A DNA stretch of 64,000 nucleotides from Planosporangium mesophilum (lineage in GTDB: Bacteria; Actinomycetota; Actinomycetes; Mycobacteriales; Micromonosporaceae): positions 101,213 through 165,212 of the forward strand of contig NZ_BOON01000001.1 of the NCBI RefSeq assembly GCF_016863255.1. The letters are read 5' to 3'. Numbering within the stretch: position 1 is the stretch's first letter; the number at the start of each line of letters is the position of its first letter. Of this stretch, positions 18,524-27,542 are shown one piece after another. Below the pieces are notes generated by a model. The model was not told where the DNA came from, ran no database searches, and was given only the letters and a program-made list of their open reading frames with translations. The position numbers were made by a program, and so were the translations under genes.

Positions 18524-18928
18524 CGGATAGTCACACTCCCCAATATTGTGTCGCGCCGTGTGTAACGCCAGACGTCGTGGTTTTCGTACCCGCTCTGGAA
18601 CACTTTCGCCGCGGCATCCGTCACGGATCCTGCCGACCGTGCCGGAAATGTATCTTGCGAGCGCGGAACCTTACCGCTCTCGTGCGTTGGTTGTACGCCT
18701 CCGCGCGGAAACTTGTTCCCATTGTGATTCAGGCGACACCAAGGTGGGGGTGCTGAGGTTGGTGGGACATCCGACGCGCCGGAGGGCACGACTGCTCGCG
18801 CGCGATGAGCGCGTACACGCTAACCTCGGCGGCGACCACCGGTCGCACGCCGCGCCGCGGTTCACCTTTTCGTTCCACGTCCGACCGAACTGCGACGGAC
18901 GCCAGCCAGCGCTACGGGGAGCCGACAG
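18524..18928. other. Intergenic region between DUF4193 and LytR_C genes
   Basis: 405 bp between divergent genes. I found no convincing reading frame, terminator or operator. A near-palindrome GGAAACTTGTTCC (about 18709-18721) contains GGGAAC on the minus strand, which recalls ECF-type -35 elements, but the matching -10 is weak. Promoters of both genes must lie here. Confidence 0.4.
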
Positions 18929-19465
18929 ATGACCATCGCGAGAATCCGGGCCCTCGCCGTCGTCGGCGCCCTCTTCCTCGCCGCGCTCGTGCTCGTGACG
19001 GTCAGCATCGTCAAGGACAAGCAGACCCAGACGCCGGGCTCCACCTGTGCCAAGGGCTCCGTACGCGTGGACAGCCACCTGGCCGACGCCGAAACCATCC
19101 AGCTCAACGTCTACAACGCGACCGACGAGGTCGGCCTGGCCAAGAAGGTCGCGCTGGAACTCAAGCAGCGGAAGTTCAAGGTCGACCCGGAGAAGGCCAG
19201 CAACGACCCGCTGGGTAAGCCGGTCGAGGGCGTGGCGGTGCTCCGGTACGGCCCGAAGATGGTCGGCGCCGCCTGGGTGGTGCGCTCGTACTTCCTCAAC
19301 GAGGCGGTCGGCGAGTTCGACCCGAACCGTCAGGAGGAGACGATCGACGTGGTCCTGGGCCCGTCGTTCAAGAAGCTCGCCACCGAGACCGAGCAGAGGC
19401 TGTCGCTCGCCTCCGCCGGCCGCGCCGTACCGCCCAAGGGCACCTGCGACATCAACGAGGCGTGA
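18929..19465 (+). CDS. LytR C-terminal-domain membrane protein
   Basis: 178 residues: one N-terminal signal anchor (ALAVVGALFLAALVLVTVSIV) and an extracytoplasmic LytR_C domain (about 55-150, IQLNVYNATDEVGLAKKVA). Mtb Rv2700, named Cei for cell-envelope integrity, is the positional and domain equivalent, so a cell-wall maintenance role is likely. GGGGAG sits 7 nt before the ATG. Its stop lies in the hairpin at 19462-19495, shared with the converging phosphatase gene. Confidence 0.88.
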   Translation: MTIARIRALAVVGALFLAALVLVTVSIVKDKQTQTPGSTCAKGSVRVDSHLADAETIQLNVYNATDEVGLAKKVALELKQRKFKVDPEKASNDPLGKPVEGVAVLRYGPKMVGAAWVVRSYFLNEAVGEFDPNRQEETIDVVLGPSFKKLATETEQRLSLASAGRAVPPKGTCDINEA

Positions 19466-19495
19466 TCACCGCCCGGTTCATCGGGCGGTGATCAC
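19462..19495. terminator. Bidirectional hairpin containing both stop codons
   Basis: GTGATCACCGCCCG (19462-19475) pairs perfectly over 14 bp with CGGGCGGTGATCAC (19482-19495) across a 6-nt loop. The TGA in each outer arm is the stop codon of the gene entering from that side (LytR_C from the left, inositol phosphatase from the right). Its termini GTGATCAC match those of the TGATCACCGAGAG hairpins. Confidence 0.75.
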
Positions 19496-20346
19496 GGCCC
19501 GCCGGCGGCGTCGAACTCCACCAGCCGGTCGTGCAGCGCCCGGTGGATCCCCTTGGGAGCGGCCAGCACCATGTCGGGGCCGGGCCCGGCCCCGGCGAGT
19601 CCGGTGACCCCCAGACCGGCCTCCTCTGCCACGAGCCCGCCGGCCGCGTGGTCCCACACGTTGAGGCCCTTCTCGTAGACCGCGTCGAGCGCCCCCTCCG
19701 CCGCCAGGCAGAGGTCGATCGAGGCCGCACCCATGCGCCGGATGTCCCGGACGTACGGGATCAGCCGCGTGAGCACCTCGGCCTGATGGCGGCGGCGGGC
19801 CGCGTCGTACCCGAAGCCGGTACCCAGCAGCGCCTGCCCCAGGTCGGTGATGCCCGAGCCGGTCAGCCGGCGCCCGTCGCGGAACGCCCCGCCGCCCCGG
19901 GTGGCCGTCCACTCGTCGCCGGTGACGGGGTTGCGCACCACCCCCGCCACGACCACGCCGTCCACCTCGGCCGCGAGCGAAACCGCGTACACCGGGAGGC
20001 CGTACAGGTAGTTCACCGTGCCGTCGATCGGGTCGAGGATCCACCGCACCGGGCTGCCGGAGCCGTTGACCGAGCCGGACTCCTCGCCGACGACCGCGTC
20101 GTACGGGCGGCGCTCCCGCAACTGTGCGATGACGTACCGCTCCACCGCATGATCGGCGGCGGTCACGACGTCGGTTTCGGTGCTCTTGGTCCGCACACTC
20201 CGTACGCCCTCGGCCCGCATGGAGCGGGCCAACTCGGCGGCGGCGCGGACGGTGGCGACGGCCAGGTCGAGCAGCTGGGCCGGATCCGGCGGCTCGGAGG
20301 CTCCGGGTCCCATTCCCGTCGAGCGCGCCTCCGATGGCATCTCCAT
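19492..20346 (-). CDS. Inositol monophosphatase family protein
   Basis: 284 residues, a Mg-dependent, Li-sensitive type phosphatase of the IMPase fold. Motifs: GEESG, then WILDPIDGTVNYLYG, and NVWDHAAGGLVAEEAG near the end, which together bind the metals. Mtb SuhB (Rv2701c) sits in the same place. Possible substrates are inositol phosphate, histidinol phosphate or fructose bisphosphate, so the specificity is open. The ATG at 20346 has GAGGAGGT 4 nt upstream and is preferred over an ATG nine codons earlier. Confidence 0.9.
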   Translation of the reverse strand: MEMPSEARSTGMGPGASEPPDPAQLLDLAVATVRAAAELARSMRAEGVRSVRTKSTETDVVTAADHAVERYVIAQLRERRPYDAVVGEESGSVNGSGSPVRWILDPIDGTVNYLYGLPVYAVSLAAEVDGVVVAGVVRNPVTGDEWTATRGGGAFRDGRRLTGSGITDLGQALLGTGFGYDAARRRHQAEVLTRLIPYVRDIRRMGAASIDLCLAAEGALDAVYEKGLNVWDHAAGGLVAEEAGLGVTGLAGAGPGPDMVLAAPKGIHRALHDRLVEFDAAGGP

Positions 20347-20609
20347 GGTTACCTCCTCGGGCCTGGGTACCATACTTCCAGGCCCGCCGGGCGACGTGAT
20401 CGCAACAATCGAGCACCTCGCCCGCCCACGGCAGGTCGATCGCCAATATCGGCGTTACAATTCACGCTTGCCCCCCTGCGTCACGGATCGCCCCGGCCCG
20501 CGGCGTACGGGCTCCAAGACATCACAACCCGGCCACTCGTCAACGGCTTCGTCGCGCGCGAAGCTGGTTGGGGAGGCCACGCTCGCTCTCCGCCTCGGGA
20601 AGGTCGTCC

Positions 20610-22220
20610 GTGACAGCACCCCGCCAGACCGGCGCCGATGTACGTTCACTCGCCGATACGCTGATCGCGCGTGCTACCACCACCGGTGGTCATCTCACGT
20701 CGGCCGAACTAGCCCATGCCGTCGAGGCCGCGGACGTCACCCCCGCTCAGGCCAAGAAGCTCCTCCGGACGCTGGCCGAGTCGGGAGTGACCGTCGTGGT
20801 CGACGACTCCACCTCCGGGCGACGTCGCGTCGCCGCCGCCCGCTCCGCCACGCCGGCCTCCAAGGCCACCACCGCGAAGGCGGCACCCGCGCGTACCGCT
20901 CCGAAGCCCGAGAAGAAGGTCGCGGACGCGCCCGCCGAGTCGGCCACGGAGGCCACCGCGGCGACGGCGCCCAGGGCCGCCAAGAAGACCGTGGCGCGCA
21001 AGAGCACCGACGGGGACGTCGAGCCCGCCGCCAAGACCGCACGTAAGTCGACCGACACCCCGGCCAAGGCGACCAAGGCCACCCGGGGCAAGAAGGCAGA
21101 CGCCGCCAAGGGTGGCGAGGAGCCCGAAGACGGCGAACTCGACGCCGAGGCGCTCGCCGCCGACATCGAGGACGTCGTCGAGGACGAGCCGACGCCGGAG
21201 CTGGCCCAGGCGGCCGCCGCGGACGCGGCGGACGACTTCGACTGGGACGACGACGAGTCCGAGGCCCTCAAGCAGGCCCGCCGCGACGCCGAGCTGACCG
21301 CCTCGGCCGACTCGGTCCGGGCGTACCTCAAGCAGATCGGCAAGGTCCCCCTGCTCAACGCCGAGCAGGAGGTGGACCTGGCCAAGCGGATCGAGGCCGG
21401 CCTGTACGCCGCCGAGCGGCTGCGCGCCGCCGAGGAGAACGGCGAGGACCTCGGGACCACGATGAGGCGCGACCTCCTGTGGATCTCGCGGGACGGCGAG
21501 CGGGCCAAGAACCATCTGCTCGAGGCGAACCTCCGGCTGGTCGTGTCGCTGGCCAAGCGGTACACCGGGCGTGGCATGGCCTTCCTGGACCTCATCCAGG
21601 AGGGCAACCTCGGCCTCATCCGCGCCGTCGAGAAGTTCGACTACACCAAGGGCTACAAGTTCTCCACGTACGCCACCTGGTGGATCCGCCAGGCCATCAC
21701 CCGGGCCATGGCCGACCAGGCCCGCACCATCCGCATACCGGTGCACATGGTCGAAGTGATCAACAAGCTGGGTCGTATCCAGCGCGAGCTGCTGCAGGAC
21801 CTCGGTCGCGAGCCCACCCCGGAAGAGCTCGCGAAGGAGATGGACATCACGCCCGAAAAGGTGCTTGAGATCCAGCAGTACGCGCGCGAGCCGATCTCCC
21901 TCGACCAGACGATCGGCGACGAGGGCGACAGCCAGCTCGGTGACTTCATCGAGGACTCCGAGGCGGTCGTGGCCGTCGACGCGGTCTCGTTCTCGCTCCT
22001 TCAGGACCAGCTCCAGCAGGTGCTGCAGACGCTGTCCGAGCGCGAGGCGGGGGTCGTACGGCTCCGCTTCGGCCTCACCGACGGCCAGCCGCGCACGCTC
22101 GACGAGATCGGCCAGGTCTACGGGGTCACCCGGGAGCGGATCCGCCAGATCGAGTCGAAGACCATGTCGAAGCTGCGTCACCCGTCACGCTCTCAGGTGC
22201 TTCGCGATTACTTGGACTGA
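20610..22220 (+). CDS. sigA: Principal RNA polymerase sigma factor SigA (RpoD/HrdB)
   Basis: 536-residue housekeeping sigma factor. The N-terminal 210 residues are an Ala/Lys/Thr-rich region, 1.1-like at its start ([19 protein letters not shown]), then an acidic patch. Regions 1.2-4 follow: [19 protein letters not shown], the 2.x core [20 protein letters not shown] and [20 protein letters not shown], and the 4.2 helix-turn-helix ([20 protein letters not shown]). GTG at 20610 follows GGAAGG. Positions 21573-21754 are almost identical in DNA to the matching part of the second sigma gene (see findings). Confidence 0.97.
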   Translation: MTAPRQTGADVRSLADTLIARATTTGGHLTSAELAHAVEAADVTPAQAKKLLRTLAESGVTVVVDDSTSGRRRVAAARSATPASKATTAKAAPARTAPKPEKKVADAPAESATEATAATAPRAAKKTVARKSTDGDVEPAAKTARKSTDTPAKATKATRGKKADAAKGGEEPEDGELDAEALAADIEDVVEDEPTPELAQAAAADAADDFDWDDDESEALKQARRDAELTASADSVRAYLKQIGKVPLLNAEQEVDLAKRIEAGLYAAERLRAAEENGEDLGTTMRRDLLWISRDGERAKNHLLEANLRLVVSLAKRYTGRGMAFLDLIQEGNLGLIRAVEKFDYTKGYKFSTYATWWIRQAITRAMADQARTIRIPVHMVEVINKLGRIQRELLQDLGREPTPEELAKEMDITPEKVLEIQQYAREPISLDQTIGDEGDSQLGDFIEDSEAVVAVDAVSFSLLQDQLQQVLQTLSEREAGVVRLRFGLTDGQPRTLDEIGQVYGVTRERIRQIESKTMSKLRHPSRSQVLRDYLD

Positions 22221-22282
22221 GGTGCGGGTACGAAATCATCCGAACGGCTACGGAGGGGTGTGTTCCCGGTCACGGTTCGTCC

Positions 22283-22315
22283 AAGACCGAACCCACCCGT
22301 CCGGTGGACCGTCTT
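22283..22315 (+). terminator. Possible stem-loop after sigA
   Basis: AAGAC (22283-22287) pairs with GTCTT (22311-22315), and inside it CCACC pairs with GGTGG across a 5-nt loop, about 65 nt after the sigA stop. The stem is interrupted, so this is a weak terminator candidate. Confidence 0.35.
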
Positions 22316-22499
22316 CTGATCGTTTCTATGGCACGCTATGAACACCTCACAGCGGGCGACGACGATCAGGCGGAGGTTCAACTGTGACCTTTGTCCCGTC
22401 ACCGGGGCGGGAAGGCTCACCGCCTGGCCGATGTTGAACGATGTGTGAAACGGCAACGTATTGGATGCGTTCGTCGGTGACGACTAAAGGAGGATGGCG

Positions 22500-22730
22500 A
22501 TGACCCCAACCCTCACGCCGCCGCCGGAGCTGGTGGCCCCCGCCACCGATGAACGGTGCGACCGCTGCAACGCCGCGGGCAAGCTGCGGATCCGGGTCTC
22601 CGAAGGCGGTGAACTCGTGTTCTGCGGACATCACGCGAACAAGTACGCCGAGCAGTTGGCGAAGATCGCGGTCGACGTGGCCGTCGCTCCGGAATTCTCC
22701 TGGCGCGGCACCGACCTGATGAACAACTGA
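22500..22730 (+). CDS. Small conserved Cys/His protein (DUF7455-like)
   Basis: 76 residues with CDRCNAAGK and FCGHHANKY, an arrangement able to bind Zn, typical of the small actinobacterial proteins found just after the main sigma gene. The ATG at 22500 is preferred over the ATG two codons earlier, because AAAGGAGG lies 6 nt before it and directly abuts the first one. A strong terminator follows. Function unknown. Confidence 0.85.
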   Translation: MTPTLTPPPELVAPATDERCDRCNAAGKLRIRVSEGGELVFCGHHANKYAEQLAKIAVDVAVAPEFSWRGTDLMNN

Positions 22731-22750
22731 TCGGACGGATAACAACAACA

Positions 22751-22780
22751 GCAGGGCGTCCCCTTCGGGGGGCGCCCTGC
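22751..22780 (+). terminator. Rho-independent terminator
   Basis: A GCAGGGCG/CGCCCTGC stem with inner CCCC/GGGG pairs and a TTCG tetraloop, followed by GTCTTTT. It sits 21 nt after the small Cys/His protein gene. It has the most classical shape in the window. Confidence 0.85.
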
Positions 22781-22833
22781 GTCTTTTCCGGGGCCGGTCT
22801 AGCCCTCGCACCTGCGCCTCGTCCGCTCGCGCC

Positions 22834-22900
22834 CAAGATCCGCGCGGTTTCGACCAAACTGGGCGGATCTTGACGGGGGACGCTCGGTGGATCTTGACGG
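22834..22900. repeat. Intergenic inverted and direct repeats of GGATCTTGACGG
   Basis: CAAGATCCGC (22834-22843) pairs with GCGGATCTTG (22863-22872). GGATCTTGACGG then occurs directly twice, at 22865-22876 and 22889-22900. The inverse CGTCAAGATCC appears again in the gap after the malic enzyme gene (59112-59122). The hairpin lies just beyond the stop of the helicase gene and may serve as its terminator. Confidence 0.5.
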
Positions 22901-22912
22901 ACGGAGCCCCGC

Positions 22913-24637
22913 TCAGAGGCTCTGGATCATCGCGATCCGCTCTTCGAGCTGCTCGATCGTCGCCTGGGCGCTCGGCGGCCCGCCGCAGCGCTTACGGAGC
23001 TCGGCGTGGATCTTCCCATGCGGCAGCCCGGTCCGGTGGTGGTGCGCCGCGACCAGCGCGTTGAGCTGGCGTCGCAGGACGATCCGCCGCTCCCCCGCAG
23101 TGGTCGGCCCGGCCGGGGCGCGGGGCGCCACGGCCTCGGCCACCGCGGTCGCCCGGCGGCGGCTCTCGGCCGCCACCTGGTCGGCCTGCCGCTTGGACAG
23201 CAGCATCGAGACCTGGTCCGGCGTGAGCAGGCCGGGAAGGCCCAGATACTCCTCCTCCTCGGCGGTACCCGCCCCGACCGGCGTACCGAACGACGCACCG
23301 TCGAAGATCACCTGGTCCAGCTCGGCGGTGGCGCTGAGCGCCTCGAACTGCTTCTCCAGTTCCCCGCTCGCCTGCTCGTTGCGCTGGGCCCGCTCCAGGA
23401 GCTCGTCGTCGAAGCCCTCGCGCCGCTTGGGCCCGCCCAGCACGTGGTCGCGCTGGACCTCCATCTCGCTGGCCAGCCCGAGCAGGTGCGGCACGCTCGG
23501 CAGGAACACCGTCGCCGTCTCGCCTGGCCGGCGGGCCCGAACGAACCGGCCGATGGCCTGGGCGAAGTACAGCGGCGTGGAGGCGCTCGTGGCGTACACC
23601 CCGACGGACAGGCGCGGAATGTCCACGCCCTCGGAGACCATCCGTACCGCGACCAGCCAGCGCTGCTCCGAGGCCGCGAACTCGGCGATCCTGCCGGAAG
23701 CGCCGGTGTCGTCGGAGAGGACCACCGCCGCCGGCTCGCCGGTGATCTGGTGGAGCATCTTCGCGTACGCCCGGGCGGACTGCTGGTCGCTGGCGATGAC
23801 CAGTCCACCCGCGTCGGACATGCCACCCGCCCGCTTGACCCGCAGCCGGGCGTCGGCGGCCCGCAGGACCTGCGGCATCCAGTCGCCGCGAGGGTCCAGC
23901 GCCGTCCGCCAGGCCTGGGCGATCAGGTCCTGGGTCATCGGCTCGCCCAGGCGGGCCGCCAGCTCGTCGCCGGCCGAGGTGCGCCACCGGGTCTCCCCCG
24001 AGTACGCGAGGAAGATCACCGGGCGTACGACGCCGTCGGCGAGCGCGTCGGCGTACCCGTACACGGCGTCGGCGCGCGATCGTGGCAGCCCGTCCGGCCC
24101 CCGCTCGTACTCCACGAACGGGATCGGGTTGTCGTCGGAGCGGAACGGCGTACCGGTGAGCATCAACCGGCGTACGGCCGGCTCGAACGCGATCTTCACG
24201 CCGTCGCCCCAGGACCGCGAGTCACCCGCGTGGTGGATCTCGTCGAGGATCACCAGTGTCTTGCGGGTCATGGTGCGCCGCCGGTGGACGTCCGGCGCCA
24301 TGCCGACCTGCGCATAGGTCAGCACCGCGCCGTGGAAGTCCGCGGAGGAGTGGATGTCGGCGTTGCGGAACATCGGGTCGAGCTGGATGCCGACCCGCCC
24401 GGCCGCGGAGGCCCACTGGAGCTTCAGGTGCTCGGTCGGCGCGACCACGGTCACCGCGTCGACGGTGCCGTCGGCCAGCAGTTCGGCGGCGATGCGCAGG
24501 GCGAAGGTGGTCTTGCCGGCGCCGGGCGTCGCGACCGCCATGAAGTCCTCGGTCGGGCGGCGCAGGTACGCGACGAGGGCCTTCCGCTGCCAGGCCCGCA
24601 GATTGGGGCTCGCCTCCGGTACTGGACGCGGCGGCAT
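22913..24637 (-). CDS. SF2 DEAD/DEAH-box helicase
   Basis: 574 residues. Helicase motifs: Q-like RAWQRKALVAYL, Walker A ATPGAGKTT (about 36-44), VVAPTEHLKLQW, DEIH in LVILDEIHHAGD, LMLTGTPFRSD, and motifs V/VI in VRMVSEGVDIPRLSVGVY and YFAQAIGRFVRARR. This is the pattern of the type III restriction/UvsW-like branch. The C-terminal 170 residues are coiled or basic and carry no named domain. It could remodel DNA or RNA; no nuclease or methylase partner is nearby, so a restriction role is not supported. Confidence 0.88.
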   Translation of the reverse strand: MPPRPVPEASPNLRAWQRKALVAYLRRPTEDFMAVATPGAGKTTFALRIAAELLADGTVDAVTVVAPTEHLKLQWASAAGRVGIQLDPMFRNADIHSSADFHGAVLTYAQVGMAPDVHRRRTMTRKTLVILDEIHHAGDSRSWGDGVKIAFEPAVRRLMLTGTPFRSDDNPIPFVEYERGPDGLPRSRADAVYGYADALADGVVRPVIFLAYSGETRWRTSAGDELAARLGEPMTQDLIAQAWRTALDPRGDWMPQVLRAADARLRVKRAGGMSDAGGLVIASDQQSARAYAKMLHQITGEPAAVVLSDDTGASGRIAEFAASEQRWLVAVRMVSEGVDIPRLSVGVYATSASTPLYFAQAIGRFVRARRPGETATVFLPSVPHLLGLASEMEVQRDHVLGGPKRREGFDDELLERAQRNEQASGELEKQFEALSATAELDQVIFDGASFGTPVGAGTAEEEEYLGLPGLLTPDQVSMLLSKRQADQVAAESRRRATAVAEAVAPRAPAGPTTAGERRIVLRRQLNALVAAHHHRTGLPHGKIHAELRKRCGGPPSAQATIEQLEERIAMIQSL

Positions 24638-24850
24638 GCGCTCCCCTCCCTCGCGGCCGACAGGCCCCGGTTACCCGACATGAAGCAGCCCCCGGGCCGG
24701 GCAGGCCGTGAAGGCGAGCCGGGCCGCGAAGGCGTAGCAGAAGCGTAACCGCCACCGGGCCGAAGAAGGGCGAACCTCGCCCGCGCGCCGGCCGTCAACA
24801 GGCCGGCGGCGGGTGCGGCGACGTCACGGGGACGTCACGAAAGATCGCCG

Positions 24851-25096
24851 TTATTCGGGCACGACCTCGTCATAGATGCGCTTGCACTCGGGGCACACCG
24901 GGAACCGCTGTGGATCCCGTGACGGCACCCACAGTTTGCCGCAGAGCGCCCGTACCGGGGTGCCCTCCACCATCGCCTCCATGAGCTTGTCCTTCGGCAC
25001 GTAGTGCGAGAACCGCTCGTGGTCGCCTTCGTCCAGGCGGTAGTCGACCTGTTCTTCGACGATGGTGTCGGTGTTGGACTCGGGACCAGTGGTCAC
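24851..25096 (-). CDS. DUF3039 small zinc-finger-like protein
   Basis: 81 residues with [24 protein letters not shown] and a C-terminal CPECKRIYD, the signature of DUF3039 (Mtb Rv2708c). The three Cys plus His could bind Zn. Of two adjacent GTG codons the second (25096) has better spacing from GGGAG. It is divergent from psuG. Function unknown; it stays near the sigA-sigB interval in many actinobacteria. Confidence 0.87.
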   Translation of the reverse strand: MTTGPESNTDTIVEEQVDYRLDEGDHERFSHYVPKDKLMEAMVEGTPVRALCGKLWVPSRDPQRFPVCPECKRIYDEVVPE

Positions 25097-25220
25097 CACA
25101 CGCTCCCTCTCTGCCGGCGACGCCGACTGGCGCCGCCACGGTACGGACATCCCAGTCTGCCAGGCAGCGCAGCGGCGGGCGAGCAACGGGCCGGTCCCGG
25201 GCGGCACGTATGGTGACGAG

Positions 25221-26138
25221 GTGGACGAGTACTCGATCAAGACCAGCACCGAGGTGGCCGAAGCGGTCCGGACCGGGCGGCCGGTCGTGGCGCTGGAGAG
25301 CACGATCGTGTCCCACGGCCTGCCTCGGCCCGACAACCTGAAGGTCGCGCAGGAGATCGAGCAGACCGTACGCGACGCCGGTGCCGTACCTGCGACCATC
25401 GGCATGGTCGGCGGTCAGCTCATCGTCGGCCTGAACGAGCCGCAGCTCACCCACCTGGCTACCGCCGACGGGGTCGCCAAGCTGTCGGTCCGCGACCTGG
25501 CCGTCGCCGCCGCCAGCGGCGCGGACGGCGCCACCACGGTCGCCGCGACCGCCGCCGTCGCGGCGCGGGCGGGCATCCCGGTCTTCGCGACCGGCGGCCT
25601 GGGCGGCGTCCACCGGGCTGCGGCGGAGAGCTTCGACGAGTCGGCCGACCTGACCGCCCTCGCCTCCACGCCGGTCACCGTCGTCTGCGCCGGGGTGAAG
25701 TCGATCCTGGACGTCGGCGCGACGCTGGAGCGCCTGGAGACGCTCGGCGTACCGGTCGTCGGGTACGGCACCCGGCGGTTCCCCGGCTTCTACCTCAGCG
25801 ACAGCGGGTACGACCTGGACTGGTCGGTCGGCTCCCCGGAGGACGTGGCGCGGATCATGCGGGCCCGCGCCGGGCACGGCGTGTCGGACGCCGGCCTGAT
25901 CGTCGCCAACCCGCTCCCCGCCGACGAGCAGCTCGACCCACAGCTGCACGACCGGGTGCTCAGCGAAGGGCTGGCGGGCCTGGCCCGCGAGCAGATCACG
26001 GGCAAGTCGGTCACGCCGTACCTGCTGGCCCACTTCCACGCCGCGACCGAAGGCCGCAGCCTCGCCGTGAACGTACGGATCATCCTGCGCAACGCCGCGC
26101 TCGCCGCGGCGGTGGCGGTCGCGTACGCCCGGCCGTGA
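25221..26138 (+). CDS. psuG: Pseudouridine-5'-phosphate glycosidase
   Basis: 305 residues. It splits pseudouridine 5'-phosphate into uracil and ribose 5-phosphate. Diagnostic stretches are [23 protein letters not shown]-like [22 protein letters not shown] and the core [19 protein letters not shown]. The GTG at 25221 starts the family homology. The next gene overlaps by 4 nt (GTGA) and encodes a PfkB kinase. Together they make a two-step pseudouridine salvage route from RNA turnover. Confidence 0.94.
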   Translation: MDEYSIKTSTEVAEAVRTGRPVVALESTIVSHGLPRPDNLKVAQEIEQTVRDAGAVPATIGMVGGQLIVGLNEPQLTHLATADGVAKLSVRDLAVAAASGADGATTVAATAAVAARAGIPVFATGGLGGVHRAAAESFDESADLTALASTPVTVVCAGVKSILDVGATLERLETLGVPVVGYGTRRFPGFYLSDSGYDLDWSVGSPEDVARIMRARAGHGVSDAGLIVANPLPADEQLDPQLHDRVLSEGLAGLAREQITGKSVTPYLLAHFHAATEGRSLAVNVRIILRNAALAAAVAVAYARP

Positions 26139-27031
26139 CCACCGCGGCAGTCGTCGTCGGTGATCTCGCCACCGACGTGGTCGCCCGGTACGAGCTGCCC
26201 CTCGCGGCAGGCTCGGACACCCCCGCACACGTCCGCATCCTCGGCGGCGGCTCGGGCGCCAACACCGCGGCCTGGCTCGCGGCTTCGGGCGTACCGACGA
26301 CCTTCGTCGGGGTGGTCGGCGCCGACGAGGCGGGCTCCACCCGGGTGGCCGAGCTGGCGGCGACAGGGGTACGCGCGTCGGTGCGCCGCGCCGCGGACAC
26401 CGCCACCGGCAGCGTGGTGGTGCTCTCGCGCGGCGGGGACCGGACCATGCTGTCCGAGCGCGGCGCGAACCGCCTGCTGTCGCCGGCGGACGTGGACGCG
26501 GGGCTCGCCACCGGCGCCGGGCACCTGCACCTGTCGGGGTACACGCTGCTGGAGCCGCCGGCGCGCGACGCCGGCCGGTACGCCCTCGCCGCCGCCGCCC
26601 GCGCCGGCCTGACCACCAGCGTCGATCTCGCCGCCGCCGCGATCATGCGGCGGCTGGGTGCCGGGTCGTTCCTTGACTGGGTACGCGGTGCCGACCTGCT
26701 CCTGGCCAACGTCGACGAGGCGAGCGCCCTGGTCGGCGACGGTACGCCGGTGGAGTTGGCCGTCCGGCTCGCCGGCTGGGCGGGGCACGCCGTCGTGAAG
26801 TGCGGCGCCGCCGGTGCGGTGTGGGCGTCGGCCGGCGGAGAGATCACCGAGGTCGCCGCCGCGCCCGCGTCGGTGGTCGACCCGACCGGGGCCGGGGACG
26901 CGTTCGCCGCGGGGCTGCTGTCGGCGTGGCTGTCGGGCGGCTCGCCGGAGGAGGCGTTGCGCGCCGGTACCCGTACCGGCGCCGCGGCCGTCGGCCTGGT
27001 CGGCGGCCGCCCTGCTCCGCCGCGGCGGTGA
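26135..27031 (+). CDS. PfkB-family sugar kinase, likely pseudouridine kinase
   Basis: 298 residues. The ribokinase/PfkB fold is shown by the N-terminal [16 protein letters not shown] and the C-terminal signature [14 protein letters not shown] with catalytic Asp. It is translationally coupled to psuG, so pseudouridine is the natural substrate (product pseudouridine 5'-phosphate, consumed by PsuG). The protein ends with a Pro/Arg tail. Its stop lies in a small GGCGG-TGAG-CCGCC hairpin facing the DUF3099 gene. Confidence 0.88.
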   Translation: MTTAAVVVGDLATDVVARYELPLAAGSDTPAHVRILGGGSGANTAAWLAASGVPTTFVGVVGADEAGSTRVAELAATGVRASVRRAADTATGSVVVLSRGGDRTMLSERGANRLLSPADVDAGLATGAGHLHLSGYTLLEPPARDAGRYALAAAARAGLTTSVDLAAAAIMRRLGAGSFLDWVRGADLLLANVDEASALVGDGTPVELAVRLAGWAGHAVVKCGAAGAVWASAGGEITEVAAAPASVVDPTGAGDAFAAGLLSAWLSGGSPEEALRAGTRTGAAAVGLVGGRPAPPRR

Positions 27032-27037
27032 GCCGCC

Positions 27038-27397
27038 CTACTCCTCGGCGTCGATGACGGTGGGCTCCCGGGTGGGACCGATCGAGGTCTGCGGCGGTTT
27101 CTCCGCCCGTGGGGCGGCGTGGTGCAACTTGTGGGAGAGGCGGTGCTGCTCCTTGGGCGGCCGGTCGTTGGCCAGCAGTACCGCGAGCCACGGCAGCAGG
27201 ACCATCGCGGCCACGCACAGGATGAGCCACAGGGCCAGCAGCGGCGGCCGCACGGTCACCAGGATCGCGGCGAGGATCAGGGCGAGCGCCCGGATCGACA
27301 TCATGATCAGGTACTTGATCTGCCGCGCGCGGAGCTGGTCGTCCTGGCTCACCTCGGCGTCGGTGATCACCACCGGACGCGGTGCCCGTCGTCTCAC
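27038..27397 (-). CDS. DUF3099 membrane protein
   Basis: 119 residues. The conserved entry PVVITDAEVSQDDQLRARQ is followed by two spans (MMSIRALALILAAILVTV and LLALWLILCVAAMVLLPWLAVLLA), the DUF3099 pattern, and a basic cytosolic tail. GTG at 27397 follows GAGGGG by 7 nt. The frame stays open to 27514, but that part overlaps the large palindrome and is not coding-like. Function unknown. Confidence 0.83.
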   Translation of the reverse strand: MRRRAPRPVVITDAEVSQDDQLRARQIKYLIMMSIRALALILAAILVTVRPPLLALWLILCVAAMVLLPWLAVLLANDRPPKEQHRLSHKLHHAAPRAEKPPQTSIGPTREPTVIDAEE

Positions 27398-27469
27398 CTG
27401 GCCGCCCCTCTGCGCAGTGGTACCCACCGAGTCTTTCACCGACCCGGGGTGCCGGCCAGCCCTCTGCCC

Positions 27470-27527
27470 GCCATGATCACGGATGCTTTTCCGGGTCCGG
27501 ACCCGGAAAAGCATCCGTGATCATGGC
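27470..27527. terminator. 58-bp perfect palindrome
   Basis: The sequence from 27470 to 27527 is its own reverse complement with no mismatch. It is centred on GGGTCC/GGACCC, with arms starting GCCATGATCACGGATG and containing an internal CTTTTCC. It lies 16 nt after the mscL stop and 73 nt before the DUF3099 start, both on the minus strand, so it most likely terminates mscL transcription. It could extrude as a cruciform. Confidence 0.75.
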
Positions 27528-27542
27528 TGACGGCCGGGGGTG

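Noticed and set aside
22913..24637. Helicase as part of a restriction or phage-defence system
   Set aside because: The domain type occurs in restriction enzymes, but no methylase, nuclease or other defence gene flanks it, and neighbours are housekeeping genes.
27398..27514. Longer N-terminus for the DUF3099 protein
   Set aside because: The frame is open but would translate half of the 58-bp palindrome and lacks similarity to the family; the GTG at 27397 has a ribosome site.
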